From contig JAHQIW010005377.1 in the NCBI GenBank assembly GCA_019055375.1, positions 1 to 64,000 of the forward strand: a stretch of 64,000 nt of DNA, read 5' to 3'. The notes beneath the pieces were generated by a model. That model was given only the letters and a program-made list of their open reading frames with translations, ran no database searches and was not told the origin of the DNA. The position numbers and the translations under genes are program-made. Of this stretch, positions 45,010 through 57,292 are shown piece after piece (within the stretch, counting starts at the first letter, position 1; each line of letters opens with the position of its first letter). The stretch comes from Parelaphostrongylus tenuis. Lineage: Eukaryota > Nematoda > Chromadorea > Rhabditida > Metastrongylidae.

Positions 45010-47260
45010 GCAAAACTTTTTTCACACCCCTGTATCAGCGCAATATCAACAGAAATTTATTTGAATTTCTCAGAACATGGTGTTGAATTAATTTTAGTGG
45101 CACCATATGATGTGCTATGTAATCACAAAAGTGGTGATATACGAGCAAAACTTGAAACTGAGGTGGTTTTTAGGTCAGCGATCACCTGCGCTAATCATAG
45201 TATACAGCGTAAATTACTGGTCTTCATATGAAGGTAGGCAGACTTATTCCTAAAGTTAACGGATGTTAGAAATATGGATGTTGAGAATACTCTGATCAGA
45301 GATGATAGACTGTTGGTATAAAGATTACTGGAACGTTTTATGAGAGATGAAAAGAAAGTAAACGAAAAGTAAATTAAAATAATGTTAAAATTGATTCAAT
45401 GATGGAGAGCTATTTATGATTGAACAAAAATGAATGCTAATGATTCTCATATTCAATGAACAATGTATGAGAATATTTAAAAACCGTTTCAATAGTCAAT
45501 TGCCTAATAGTTTCTTGTTCTTTTATTCATTTCAACAGACTAAGTAGCAAAATGAGTGGGAGTCAATGCCGAACTGGAATAATGAAATGAATATATCATT
45601 TTTTAAGAAAACGATATCCTCAAAGAGATTTCATTATTTTAAACTATAAACCATTGTATCTTAGAAACAAATAGCGTTATCACCCAATAACATGCTGCTT
45701 TCGTCCAAAAATGGCACGTAGACGCTGAGAACACCACTGTTCAAATGTCTTCAGTGTCCAACTTTACATATATCGTTGCGTACAAATGCTTATGAAGAAG
45801 GGCACATCTTGTATCTAAACGGTTTGCGTTGCGATTTACCGATATGAAAATTTCGAGATTGTGCGGGTGTGTAGCAAGCGAGTTGTGCTACTGATTCGCA
45901 CTACTGGCTCATGCTGTACGTATGCAGATATATTGGGCACGTGATGTGCTTTCATCTACGTGCGCTATATTCATCACTCTAACTAAGTCAGCATATAGAC
46001 CAAAATTACGTGTAAGTGGTTCTCTCCAAAACTTGTTCCAACATGGTGGAAAAAGCCCTCAAAAATGGTAGGTGTTTGATTGGCCAGTGGCAATGGTCAT
46101 GAGGAATTGATGGTCAGGAATTATGGTGCTGGCTCAAATCTTTCCTCAACACGTACATCACGTAGAGACGCCTTAGCTCGGATATCTTCAAGGTTGCATA
46201 ATGCAAAAAACTTGACTCAACCAGAGTGTGTGCATTGGCGTAGGAAGTACGGTAGTCAGAGATGCTGAATAATGCACACATAGTCTTTGATTCGACCCTA
46301 CTTCTGGCGGCCCTACTTCTGGCTATGCAGCTGATAATTAGGATAGCAGCTAGCCCGTTGTCAGATTTACTCGCTATTTTAATCTTCTCGAGAGCAAATT
46401 CGCAAGCTCATGACACATAAAACGTTTTTTTTAAATAAACGTGACTAGCTGAGCGGTGGAACACCTGCACATATTGCAATGATCCTGATATGTGTTCTTA
46501 AGTGTGGATAGTCAAAGGGATTACTGAAGACTTCATTAGAATTTCTCTCTTTGAATTCGTATAAGTTCCATATGACAATATCAGATAGCAAGTTTGATGC
46601 AGGTATTGCGTACTGATGGTTTTCTATGTCGGCCATCAATATACTGTATGCAGACGTCTATTCTGATGACACATGCGGAATTTTTTTTTTGTTATCTTTT
46701 CATGCTGGGTGAACGGCAACGATGATTATGAAAACAGTATTTCAAATAAGTAAATGATTTTTGACTAACTGATTTCATGAAAGGTTCATTCTAGTTCATT
46801 ATTGATCAGGATACTTCCTCGACTGTTTGCATTTGCAATTGTTATTTACCTTTGGATAGTTTTGGATTTTTTGTACATTTCTTGGTCCAAACATTCGTTC
46901 TGTGAATGATGCCGATACAATTCATATATGAGTACTTAGGTACTTTGCCTTCATAAATGAATGAGCGCATTTAGAATGAATTCAGGTAAATCAACTTATT
47001 GATTTTTGGCGAGATACTAACTTTGAAAGCCTGTGAAGACTATGCTTGAATGTTTCCACGTCTCCATTGATAATGTAATGTTTTTGTTCGTGGAATACAT
47101 GTGGACTATTGGTTTTCAACATTTAAGAACCCTTCAGCATGACAAAGCCGTAAACTAGAGCAGATTTTCGGGATAACGCCGCAAAAAGTTCTGACGGAAT
47201 GGGACCATTAATGGCGCATTTATTATAATATTTAACATGATTTAGCAAAAATCTGAAAGC
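45010..47260. other. Unassigned stretch
   Basis: AT-rich, no gene or repeat recognised. Small open frames at 46080-46268 and 46445-46639 lack support. Confidence 0.4.
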
Positions 47261-47408
47261 AATGTGGCTTCTTTGAATACTCGGAAAGAAGTTGGCGGAG
47301 CTGCCAAACAATTTTCAATTTTTTCTTTTTTTTTTTTCGAAAGTGGCAGCAGTTATATGTGCGAATTTGTCATAAATAGCCCAAGGGAGAAGGGTAGAGC
47401 GTTCGGCA

Positions 47409-47591
47409 ATGATCAATCCATTACGTTTGCGCGATCTACTCGTTTCCATTCTTGGCATTGCTACAGTAATATACACATTAATCCATGACAATGACCTGTC
47501 AGGGCAATACTCTTGTACTAAAGTCAAAGCTGAGATTGAGCGAGGCCCACATTGGAGCAGTGATGAGCATTTGAGTGCTCGCAATGGGTAA
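47409..47591 (+). CDS. Small hypothetical ORF with N-terminal hydrophobic segment
   Basis: 60 codons starting MINPLRLRDLLVSILGIATV, a plausible signal anchor or signal peptide, followed by a hydrophilic tail with one Cys, then a stop. The opposite strand is also open (47315-47623), which weakens the case. No family recognised, no splice partner found. It could be a first exon or chance. Confidence 0.25.
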   Translation: MINPLRLRDLLVSILGIATVIYTLIHDNDLSGQYSCTKVKAEIERGPHWSSDEHLSARNG

Positions 47592-47639
47592 TATCGTATG
47601 TTCGAGGTCACCTCAGAATCCAAGTTTTGATGAGATTAT

Positions 47640-48464
47640 TTCTCTTGTGTATTTGTTCTTTTTTATCTCTTGCGTGTATAACACCACGATACGATACCAA
47701 ACCTTGCAAAAGGCTTAATAAAAAGTCTGTGGAAACATATCTCCTTTGTTCATTGAGCCTGTAGCACCAGGTTGTTGATAGAAATACAAATGATCAACAA
47801 GAAAAATGTTTGTTATGTTTGATGTTAATATGTTATGTATATGTTTGATTGGCTATGCTATAGTCAAAGTAAAGTGCTTTACAATATAATAAGGCGCAAT
47901 GCCAGCCGTTAATAATGCCGCTGCAGGATGGATCAATCGAGGATAATAAATCACTATCAGCGGATGATTAGTTAATTAGCATGGCAAACAGCTAGTTAGC
48001 ACTGCTTTATCCTGCATATGAGGAGCTCGCCAAGTGCAATTTTTTGGCCTAGCAGTGCTCACCAGAGAAGCTTTGAGTCGAACGAAACGAACGTGATACA
48101 TATTAAAATGAGGAACTGCATTGATACAAAGTTCATGTGTTGTCTATATCTCACACCGCTCGCTTACGTCGTTATGAATAAACAAAACGACAGAATTTTC
48201 GCATGGCAAAAAATACGGCATGGTGCAAAAAACACTTGAACCTCCCTCAAACGAGTTTTTCCTCAGTACCAAAAAGGACTGAATTCAATTCATGCATAAT
48301 TAACATGATGTGTGACTTGAAGTTAATGCATAGATGAGAAGACAGAGGTACAACTTACATTAATCTCGCACTATGTCCTTCCCAATCGTGTGCTGTGTCG
48401 CGAGGGATTCATTTAATATTCTTTTTCATGTCCAATCGATAACATGTGTAACACTGACGTTAAA
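47640..48464. other. Unassigned stretch
   Basis: No gene recognised. Confidence 0.4.
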
Positions 48465-48481
48465 AGATCCTTTCATTATTA

Positions 48482-48783
48482 ATGGAGCCAACTTGTCATG
48501 TGGTCTGGTAAGGGCTTTTGTACAGCCCGATACACGTGTTTCGTCTTTACAGACTCGTCAGTCGGGCAGAGCCCGTCGTCTTTCGATCTTTTTATAGTCA
48601 GTTCTCTCGAGAGCTCAGCTCTCCCTACAGAGAGTTATCAAAGACAAACGTTTTACACTCTATGTCAAGTGAGATTTTCACCTAACACAAAGTGTTGCGC
48701 ACTCAATTGCTCTTTGGCTGGTATTTTTATCATAATATACCCTTATTTCGAGCGCTTTGTTAAGAGCACGCTCAAATTTCAGT
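48482..48783 (-). mobile_element. Hammerhead family 1 element, monomer with target-site duplication
   Basis: A 302-bp insertion flanked by the perfect 17-bp direct repeat agatcctttcattatta (48465-48481 and 48784-48800). It carries one hammerhead on the minus strand at 48525-48567. It is longer than the 238-bp unit at 38.1 kb because it includes a segment ending gcacgctcaaatttcagta, as in the 310-bp units at 29 kb. The long duplication shows insertion by an endonuclease-driven retroposition mechanism. No ORF of its own. Confidence 0.85.
48525..48567 (-). ncRNA. Hammerhead ribozyme, intact (family 1)
   Basis: Minus strand: stem I gcccga; core CTGACGA (position 7 is C, a tolerated change); stem II gtct-gtaa-agac (four pairs, GNRA loop); GAA; stem III aca-cg-tgt; A17; stem I tcgggc with six Watson-Crick pairs. 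The cleavage triplet is GUA. Compared with the 38 kb copies, stem I (a-u for g-u), stem II (a-u) and H17 differ in ways that preserve or improve pairing, which is covariation support. Confidence 0.87.
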
Positions 48784-48804
48784 AGATCCTTTCATTATTA
48801 TTTG

Positions 48805-49392
48805 ATATAATATTATTTCATTATTTAACAGATGTAATTTTATGTGGTTCATGGAATATTTTTATGCACCTACAAGTATGCAATAAGATGACGTCGTTTC
48901 GGACAAATTTTTTGGCTCACACTACTCCTCGTCTCAAGCGATACCCACATGAATTTGAGTGGAAAGTTTAAAAATTTAGAGCATGTACTCAAATTTGCGA
49001 TTTTAACGTTCCTAGATTTTTCTTCTTGGCCTGAACGTCTTCATTATATAAATCAGTCGCTCCTCATTATATCGTCGCTGTGTTAATGAGAAATTCCTGC
49101 GCTGGAGTCTAAACTGCGTAACACACATGATTCTTTACGGAACAGTCGATGAGGAACGCAATACACTGTGCAGCATGCATTTAATTAAGAAATCTATGAA
49201 GTGTTTTGACTTTAGAAATTTTAGATTTTGGCGCAGTACATCAATTTTGCGCCTATAGTGCAATGGTTGTGGGAAGTCTATAAGCATATTACGTATCACG
49301 TTGAGGAAAAAGTTCTCTAAAGCGCACTAAAACTTCAAAGTTTATGCCTGTTCCATCGACCGCTTTTTAATAGACCCGCTCAAAATGATATA
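48805..49392. other. Unassigned stretch
   Basis: No gene recognised. Confidence 0.4.
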
Positions 49393-49431
49393 ATCTGATA
49401 ATATATAACATGTTTTGAGCTGTTAGGGCTA

Positions 49432-49479
49432 GTGGTATGCAGGCGCCTCTCTCGTCCTATTGGGACTCATCAGTACCAC
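49432..49479 (-). ncRNA. Hammerhead ribozyme, family 2, left arm
   Basis: Minus strand: gtggta, core CTGATGA, stem II gtcccaataggac, then GAG where GAA is expected (A14 mutated), gaggcgcctgc as stem III, A17, and taccac restoring six perfect stem I pairs. The compensatory stem I (g-g-u against the a-g-c of other copies) indicates past selection for pairing, but A14G and C at 16.1 suggest it is now weak or dead. Confidence 0.65.
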
Positions 49480-49731
49480 CATCCCTCGGTTCAACCGATC
49501 CTCTGCGGTTAAGTAATCCTCTATAGAGGAATCGACGACGAGCAAAAAAATCATCCCAAGTCAGATGATGTGGCTACCCTCGTCTGTCGACCGCTTTTTC
49601 GCTCGTGCTCGATTGCCGGTTACCACAATGTCAGGTAACTACCTCATCTGACTTAGGGTGATTTATTACTCTGCGTCGATTTCTTTATAGAGGATTATTT
49701 AACCCCAAGGGATTGGCTGAACCGAGAGACG

Positions 49732-49785
49732 GTGGTACTGATGAGTCCTAATAGGACGAAAAGCGCCTTTATAAAATTAGATCTA
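49732..49785 (+). ncRNA. Hammerhead ribozyme, family 2, right arm (decayed)
   Basis: Plus strand: ggtggta, core CTGATGA, stem II gtcctaataggac, GAA, then aagcgccttt as a reduced stem III and ata. The second stem I strand no longer matches (aaattag instead of taccac), so the fold is broken. Confidence 0.55.
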
Positions 49786-49819
49786 ACAGCTTGAAACATG
49801 TTGTATCCTTATCGGACTA

Positions 49820-50630
49820 TATCAAAGTTTAAGCATAATTCAATCAAAATCAGTAACAGTTATTCCTCAAAATAATGATCATCATTATCAACGATACTTG
49901 CTAGCGGTCTACAAACTTCCGGATCTACTCGAAATACCAATCCTTGGAAGGACTTTGTATCAAAAAACTCCTAACATTTTTCATCAGTTTGATTAAATGT
50001 CTCGAATCGGCGTCCACACAGGTGAGCGAAAACTCGACCATAATCGGACGGCACAACATGCGGACTGTAGACTGGGTGCGGCAAATCTAGACTCCCTCCA
50101 GTTCATTAAACTTTTCCATAGTCACCGATGTGGTGTGAGATTATCATTATGTCGCTGAAACAGCGCATGCTTTCGAGGTATCAATGTCGTGTGCTTATAT
50201 CACTGCGGCGCGAGTTTCTTATGGAAATATTCCTGAAATATTCCCACGTCCTTACAATAACCGATGTGTTAAACAAATATAGAACTTGAATTTTTCAAGA
50301 GTGTAAAAAAACTTTTTCCTCAATTTATAATACGGTTAAGCACAGATGATCACGGAATGTCAAGCAACATATCCGTATATCAACTAAAGCAATTTGGAAT
50401 TGGAAAAATAATATCTGTGCACCGATACAATGCGTTAGCATGCCTCATACTATGCAGTATTAATCTCAAATGAAGCTGACGTTAACGGTGCAACTCAATA
50501 CTATTTACTAATTTTACTCAAACTGGAGGTGCCAAATCACATTCTCAGGTGTAAGGCGCTCTCTTATGAATCAAATTGATTCCGGTCTTTTTGAATCAGT
50601 AATTCGCTACCTTCATGGGCTTTCTCCACT
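49820..50630. other. Unassigned stretch
   Basis: No gene recognised. Confidence 0.4.
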
Positions 50631-50999
50631 TTCTCAGTAATGGAACAAACTCCTGAAAAAAATCATATTTTGATTCGCCACATGTAGTAAGAACTGATAT
50701 AAGAAACGAATACCAAAGTATAATTGATTAGAAAACATTATCGGACCTAAGTTCTGGCAAATCCATCCGATATATTCGCGCACATTCTCAAAAAAGTTGT
50801 TGAATACTAAAAAAACCTCAAACATCACATTTGATACATAGCGTTTGAGTTTGGTGGCATTGATTCTTTTCCCTGTATTTCACATCAAAAAATTGATAAC
50901 GCAATGGTTTTGATGGCGTCTACCATGAGTACGATTTTGGCTAGATAAGGCTAAGGGTCATCAAGCCTGCCATTCCCTCGCGGCCGGCAGGTTGGTACT

Positions 51000-51835
51000 G
51001 AACTTGTCTGGGATCACCTCATTCCAAAAAAATCACGTGGAGAGGCTGATCATTCTTATTTCAAAAAATTAGACTCAACGAATATCTGCCGTAGTCATAA
51101 AGAAGTCAAAATCCTCAAACACTGATCGATGCCGCACGCGAAAGTGCGAAAACGTCGATAGATTGTGAATGTCAGGAAAAGAGGCGAATGCGTGAGGTTC
51201 TAAAACTTATAAAAGAATTCGTATCGTCACAAGGGTCTCAGCGATATCAAGGAATTGAATGACACAATCGTTTATAGTATGTGACTGCTCGTGAAGAACA
51301 CCTTCCACGGATGGTTATTAGAAGAACATGAAGGCCACAACGATTATTCAGAGTCTGAGCCGCCGATTCCTTCATATGCTGGATGTGTTATCTCTGCAGT
51401 GTGAAGTGAGATTTCTTTTTGAACTTGCAAAGTAACATCTTGGCCAACAGTTCCTTTATATGTACCGTTTATAATATTTAGGAAGTGGTTCAAACTAAAG
51501 GCACCGTGCTACTAATAAGACTGAAAGACCGAAAGACGTGTGTAGTAGTTTCTAAGTGCTTTAACACGCCTCATGAAAAGCTTGAAATACGTTGTCAGAC
51601 TTAATAATTTTAGAGTCGTTTACCCTTTTGAAACTCTTCTCAATACGTCATTGGACAAGAATGAATACGGTTCAGTTTTGACAGTTAATACTGATATAGT
51701 GAATAACAATAAGAATTTATTCAAGTGGTGCCGATTGCCGTAGTTATGATAGAAGCAAAGCCCTTGTAGTGTGCGGCACTCACTGTGAGCAGAAGAGCGG
51801 TGGTAAAAATTGTAGGTTTCGAAACAGAGCACAAT
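51000..51835. other. Unassigned stretch inside intron 7 of pseudogene D
   Basis: No repeat or gene recognised apart from the hammerhead remnant that follows at 51839. Confidence 0.4.
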
Positions 51836-51838
51836 CAA

Positions 51839-52054
51839 AACCACAAGCTCGACTGTCGGCCACTGCAATGTCAGGTAATTCCATCCTCCGCTTGTGGTAA
51901 TTTATTACTCGGAATCGATACCTTCATAGAGGAGTACAGCCTCAAGGGATCGCCTAAACCGAGGACCATGCTACCGATGAGCCCCGGTAGGATGAAACAG
52001 ACACCTGTGCAGCACTTAGTCCTTAATGGCTCAAAGCATGTTATATCCTTATCA
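51839..52054 (+). mobile_element. Hammerhead family 2 element, copy 4 (single arm)
   Basis: Plus strand: ctcgactgtcggccactgca, the hairpin strand atgtcaggtaattcc, aatcgataccttcatagagg, gatcgcctaaaccgagga, then a hammerhead relic at 51967-52018 and the arm terminus catgttatatccttatcaca. The ribozyme has core CCGATGA and G where H17 should be, so it is inactive. It lies in intron 7 of protease pseudogene D. Confidence 0.6.
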
Positions 52055-54297
52055 CAATCTTATTGTTTGAGCAAGGCCTATAAAAATGCGGTCGAGTGAA
52101 GAGGCATATGCAATCATGTTTGTGGCTTAAGCGAGTCAACTGTGCCTGTTAGCCTATACAAGCGCTGAACATGGATTGCTTCTCAAGAGAAAAAAAGACA
52201 GATTATGCTATTCCTCGCATGATTTCTGAGGACAATTGCACATATATGCAACTCTCAAATGAAAGTGACTACGTATGACCTTTCACCTTTTGTTCGACCT
52301 TTGGAGTCGCATGCTGGATTTGACGCGCTAGAAATGCCTGCGAGGATGTAGCTACCGCTGTCATTGACTTTCACTAATGGTCCACCGCTGTCGCCCTTTG
52401 AAACAACACAAGAATCCACAAAGATCAAACTTTCCATGACTTCCAATGATAATTGTGAAAAATGAGTAGGCAAATACAAGAATGGATTCGAAATGCTTAC
52501 CGTGCAAATTGATTTGCCTCTTGTTAACGTCACTATTCGCCTTTCTCCTTGTCTCCACCTACCAATTAGGTCTACTGATCGTAGTTTAGTTTCGGAAGGC
52601 CAGGAAGATGTAGCTATTAAGTGGAAACAAGCAAACTCTTTCGATTTTGTTGGTAAAAATTACTAAATTACGAGTCAGTGGAGGGATATCAGTAAGGCGT
52701 TCTCTTCACAGAAAAGTGGTTTTCAGATTAATCAAGAAAAAAAAAACTGAGAGAATGGGTATATTTCTATTTACGATCTATTCCAAATCCTGCTGCTGTC
52801 AACATCGTGATAATTTTCTCATCCTTTTAAGGCATACAAATTGGTGATCCATCGGTTTTTGTAACATCTCGATCGATTTCAACTAAAGCCACGTCGTTCA
52901 TGGAACCACAAGGATCGTAATCAGGGTGAACAAGGATCTAGAAAGTCACTTAACTTAGATTAATTAAGAAGTGCGCTCAGCAATACAGTTAGTACTATTA
53001 ACGAATAATGACTGACGATAATGCATGCTTTCACCTCGGTTAATTTGTATTGAGTGCTCCGTGCCCAGCATTTTTGGGGATCGGTACAGCCGCTTCCCGC
53101 TAAGACTGTAAAATCGACCTCGTTCAGCACTACATATCTCATTCTAGAAAAATAGAAATGAAGTTAAATATTATAATTAAGGTATTGTTGAGAGCATAAA
53201 TCAGCAATAGTCATTGTCTAGGAAGAAATGTTACGCAACTTTACATCTATCATCTTGTCACATCGCTTTATACCTTCATGTAGCCGTACCACACACAGTG
53301 GGCAGCCGTCAAAATATGCCGCCTTGAGAATTGAACTCCACTGTAGTCGCCTTCGTATTCGCCAATGAGGATAGTCCCATATTACTGCGATAAGAAAATT
53401 GAGTTTTGATTGTTGAACTTTGGCATTGACAACGTTGTGGAAGGCTTACTATGTTACGCACTTTTTGACTTGTCAACGCTCTGAAGACTACGAACCAACT
53501 CCGAAATATTTATTATGGGAACAACAAAAGGAGTTATTAAACAAATGCGCCAGACATCAATGGTGGATCAATTGGCATCAATTTTCTTCATGCATGAGAT
53601 AACCACTAGCAAGGTGGAATCACTGCGATCTAGTCCGTATTTATTTTGTCATCTATACTGCCGCACAAAAAAAATCATTTGACTCATCATCAACAAAGAA
53701 TAAATTTGCCAAAAATGTTGCTCACTAATAAGCGATCGAAGTTGATTCATAGCTTTACCGTCTAATATTTCCTGTGCTTGCAACCCACTTCTGCTCGATG
53801 TCACTTAATAGGAAGATGTCAATTCACCTGTATGCATAATCAGTGCCGCAATCCAAGAAAATTCGTTTCTCTCAGCTTCTTTTCCACCAATAGACCTGGC
53901 GCGGTGTCCTGAGAAGTAGATTGATTCGCATACATAGTCCATCATGAAATTATCTGCTAATTCGAAGCTGGCAGTGAAATACTAAATACTAATGCTCATG
54001 CAGGCACTACTAACGTTGGAGTTGAATTTACAAGGAAGGGAGAACAACATTCTTTCTTGAGAGACCGATTCTCTTGGGGGGTAATATTAGAGGACTGTAC
54101 TGCATTGATCATTAGCATTAAGAAGCAACTCAACATCATTTAATGGCTGTTCAACTATATCCCTGAAATTTCTGCGGTGATCACATGAGAAGTGTGTATT
54201 TGTAAGTGTAAACTACAGAATTATCAGTTGGTTATATCATGAAAGCAGATTCAATCTATCTAGAATTTATTTTTCATCAGTGATAGTGTTGCGGAGA

Positions 54298-54530
54298 CGC
54301 CGTGGTCTAGTGGTCGTGGTGCTGATCGGGATGTGCGTGGAACCGAGCTCAACCTCCTCCTCCCCACTTCTCTCCGGCAGTCAACAATAACGCTCTATGT
54401 AACGCTGCAGCCAGTCTATTCTCAAGATTGCAAGGAGACATGCTCTACCAGTATCGAAGAAGGCGAAAAGTGAATCGAATGCTAGAAGTACTGGGATTCG
54501 AACGATAAAAGCAATTGTGATGACTGGTCG
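54298..54530 (+). repeat. tRNA-derived SINE, family 1
   Basis: Head gacgccgtggtctagtggtc; body with ggcagtcaacaataacgctc, attgcaaggagacatgctc and gaatgctagaagtactggga; same family as 9452 and 57293. Confidence 0.7.
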
Positions 54531-55039
54531 TTGTAATTAAAAAGAATTTGTGTCCCTCGCCACAATCGCGCATAACTGAGCTTTTTCTTTCAGAATTTCG
54601 ATTCGCTCTGCGAATTGGCCTTCGTCATCCACCGTTGAACAGAACATCACAGATCTTTTGTGAACCGACTTTCCTTCAACCTCAGGATAACCAGTCAATA
54701 AATTTTTTTGTCAATATCCTCATTCATTCAATGCTCCACCGATGAACGTTTCCACCCGAACGAGACTAAGGTGAAGAAAATCATCACGACACAATCCACG
54801 ACGAGGACGACCGACAGTAGACGATCGACTCGAATCATCGGCTCTGTAGAAGACAATGCGCGCCGAAACGCTAACCGAATAATTCTATTATCAACACTTC
54901 GTGGTACATTTTTGATCAACAAAGAAGATGTGATTGGTAACCTTTAGTACTCCTGACTATGTTATCTTCGAGCAGCAGAATAACTGACTGAAGGAAAGTG
55001 AACGGAAAGACGGTAACGTTGAACCAAACCATTTGAAAG

Positions 55040-55440
55040 ATAAGGCCATATACGTTCAATGCTCCACACTACCATCGTGTCGTTATACCGAGAGGGAAAA
55101 CTGTATAAGCCCATCGACAACTATCGCTTAATCTGCTTGTTGTTGATCGTTCATGAGCTTTTGACTTTAGTTACTTTTAGTACACACATCAGAATCCTAC
55201 GTCAAGTTGGCCGTGCGAGCAAACAGAGTTTGAATAAGGATTCAGTACGATCGATCACACCCACAGGACAATGAAACTTATTTGCACCATCTTCTCTCTG
55301 CTGATGAAGTCATTGTTATAACATTCAGCATAAGCCAAAAGGAGTGAACGCTGATCGACTTTAGAACGCTTTTGGAAAGATTAGTCCTCGATGAAATTCA
55401 ATGAAAACGATGTTCATGAGGCACGAATTTTTTTCTGCTG
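55040..55440 (+). pseudogene. RTE-like reverse transcriptase fragment
   Basis: Degraded reverse transcriptase: IDNYRLICLLLIVHELLTLV corresponds to [18 protein letters not shown]. Separated remnants of the block after [12 protein letters not shown] and of the FADD-containing region follow in other frames (HHLLSADEVIVIT, about 55285-55325). A large internal piece is deleted. Dead. Confidence 0.65.
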
Positions 55441-55879
55441 CCTTTTTAACGCCTAATAAAATAATATTTAAAGCGCTATAGCGCCTATGAACATATCTCC
55501 GATGAGTGATATTAAAACAAGGCAAGCAAAGACACTGCTTACATCGAGTACACTTCGTGTTTACTCGTTTAGCCTTGCTTCGAGGATAAGCAGTATTTAC
55601 ACTCTATATTGATCTCTATAAGATTCAACACATCCCACGATGCGGTAAAGTAATTTCCAGATTACGCGTGGGTTCGGCTGTTAAGCGATATGGTTTTGTA
55701 AGTATTTGAAATAAGTTTGCACCTTGAAATTGGAGGACCGGTTTTTTTACGTCGTCTTTGTAGATTTTCCAAGCCTTCATGGGGTACATATGCTTCACCA
55801 GGTGAGAGAAAGGTGGATGTACTTGAACTGTAGAATTTGATATTGCGAAGCAATATCGCAAAGAAATGCACACTCATTT

Positions 55880-57290
55880 ACATGTCTTTCTGGTGTATGA
55901 TCAAGAACAGAACATTGACTCTTTCAAATGAAAGGCATTTTTTTTATCTCAGTGAATCCCACGATATCGTACTTCGTCCTTCTGGCCTACACAGATACCA
56001 ATGACCGTGCATTATAGGCACAGATCTTCACCTAGGTCTTTCAAGATTTAGGCAGCCTAGAACTGCTTTGAGAGTTTAGCAGTCTCTCCATTCTCTTCTT
56101 GCTCAGCGCTGAAGTATCGCGAGAGAAAAGGAATAATGTGGCACTGCTTAGTGTATGATACACGACGCAATAAATTTCGAGCTCCGAGCATGGCGGGTGA
56201 TTGCTTGTTGGAAAGCCAGTTACCACCAGCGTGGGCAAGTAGGAGCTTACTTGTTGCAGGCAACTCATAAGCTCCTTCGAACTACTTTAGTTATTTTATT
56301 GCAGAATGTTGGCCTAATTGGGTTGTAGAAGCGAACACATGCATGCACGTACACATAATTACATTAAGATAAACACACAAGTATGTGCCTACTATGCGCA
56401 ACAGAAGCAGTAGGTGTATACCTTAATCCATCCATGCCTCAGCGAAGCACAGAGTGACTCTGAGTTTTTTTAGTCCTGCAGAAACGCTCTGTGTACGGAA
56501 ATTCCCGCACGGCTTTGTTGCCACTTTTCACCCTTTCGGTCTATAGCTGCCATATTGATAAGCTGATCAACTGGGATTTGTAGTACGAAACGTACGAATC
56601 GGATTCATTCAGTCGTATTAAGGAAGAAGACATTTGGCCCACAATGGTCAGTTGCAGATCATTGCCCATGACACTATTGTACTATCAACGCCGAATGCTG
56701 AACTGTCACCGAGTTGCGGTTTGTCTTGGAGTAGAGTGGAGGCGTCCACCATGCAGCGGGGCTTCACAATGAGTTATGTGTGACCCGCCACCGAGGATAA
56801 AGCATCCAGACCCTTATGTATACAGCACCCTCATTTGTATAAGTCCCCATGACCCTCAAGTACATTGAATCCGCTGAATGCTCCCCTCGGTGTAACCTTC
56901 ATGCGAAGCGCATGAATTCCGCGCTTTGTAGCGTGGTTATGCCGCACAGCCACTACAACAGTACGATGTATTACGAATTTTGGAAATGATGACTCAGTGT
57001 TGGCGCTGACGTCTTCACGTCTCTCCGTCATTCTTGCTGTGGTTCTCACTGCTCGCAGTTGTTTGCTTGTCGAGCATTCACTACTATTATGTATTTGCTA
57101 TTCATCTATTCTATCATCCTGTTTCATCCATCGTTCATCTCTACACAAAACTGCCATTTTTGCTTCACTTCACTAGGGTCCTAACCCTTCATCAGATGAG
57201 AAATTATCTTCCATTCCTATTATGTGATCGTTATACAACATCACGCTATAATTGTGTGCAAATTATCGTTTAATATTGTTATTATAAAGT
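55880..57290. repeat. Dispersed repeat, copy 2
   Basis: Aligns with 8.33-9.45 kb (for example cctagaactgctttgagag, and aacatcacgctataatt near the end) and ends at the same SINE family. It includes short non-homologous inserts. Reading frames in it are not conserved between copies. Confidence 0.6.
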
Positions 57291-57292
57291 TT

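Larger units (their letters stand above)
49393..49816. mobile_element. Hammerhead family 2 element, copy 3 (complete inverted pair)
   Basis: A 424-bp palindromic element. The left arm begins atctgataatatataacatg, and the right arm ends with the complement type tgttgtatccttatcgga. Each arm holds a hammerhead sequence (49432-49479 minus; 49732-49785 plus). The interior has cctctatagaggaatcgac and its counterpart, and the hairpin caatgtcaggtaactacctc. Read from either strand, one ribozyme lies near the 3' end. No ORF. Confidence 0.75.
50634..54136 (-). pseudogene. Trypsin-like serine protease pseudogene D
   Basis: Full-length but broken paralogue with the same eight-exon layout: exon 1 54136-54032 (signal peptide starting MLSCFLMLMINAVQS), exon 2 53909-53828 (RSIGGK, then an extra base in an A-run), exon 3 53384-53240 (LTAAHC in a frame shifted by -2/+2), exon 4 53143-53035, exon 5 52937-52775 (NDVALVEI with Asp, then an in-frame TAA), exon 6 52613-52501, exon 7 about 52429-52300 (KGDSGGP but a 2-bp deletion upstream), exon 8 about 50808-50728 (FFENVREYIGWIC). 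Splice sites remain. The combined frameshifts and stop make it a pseudogene, though homopolymer errors in the assembly could explain one of them. Intron 7 holds a hammerhead element. Confidence 0.85.
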
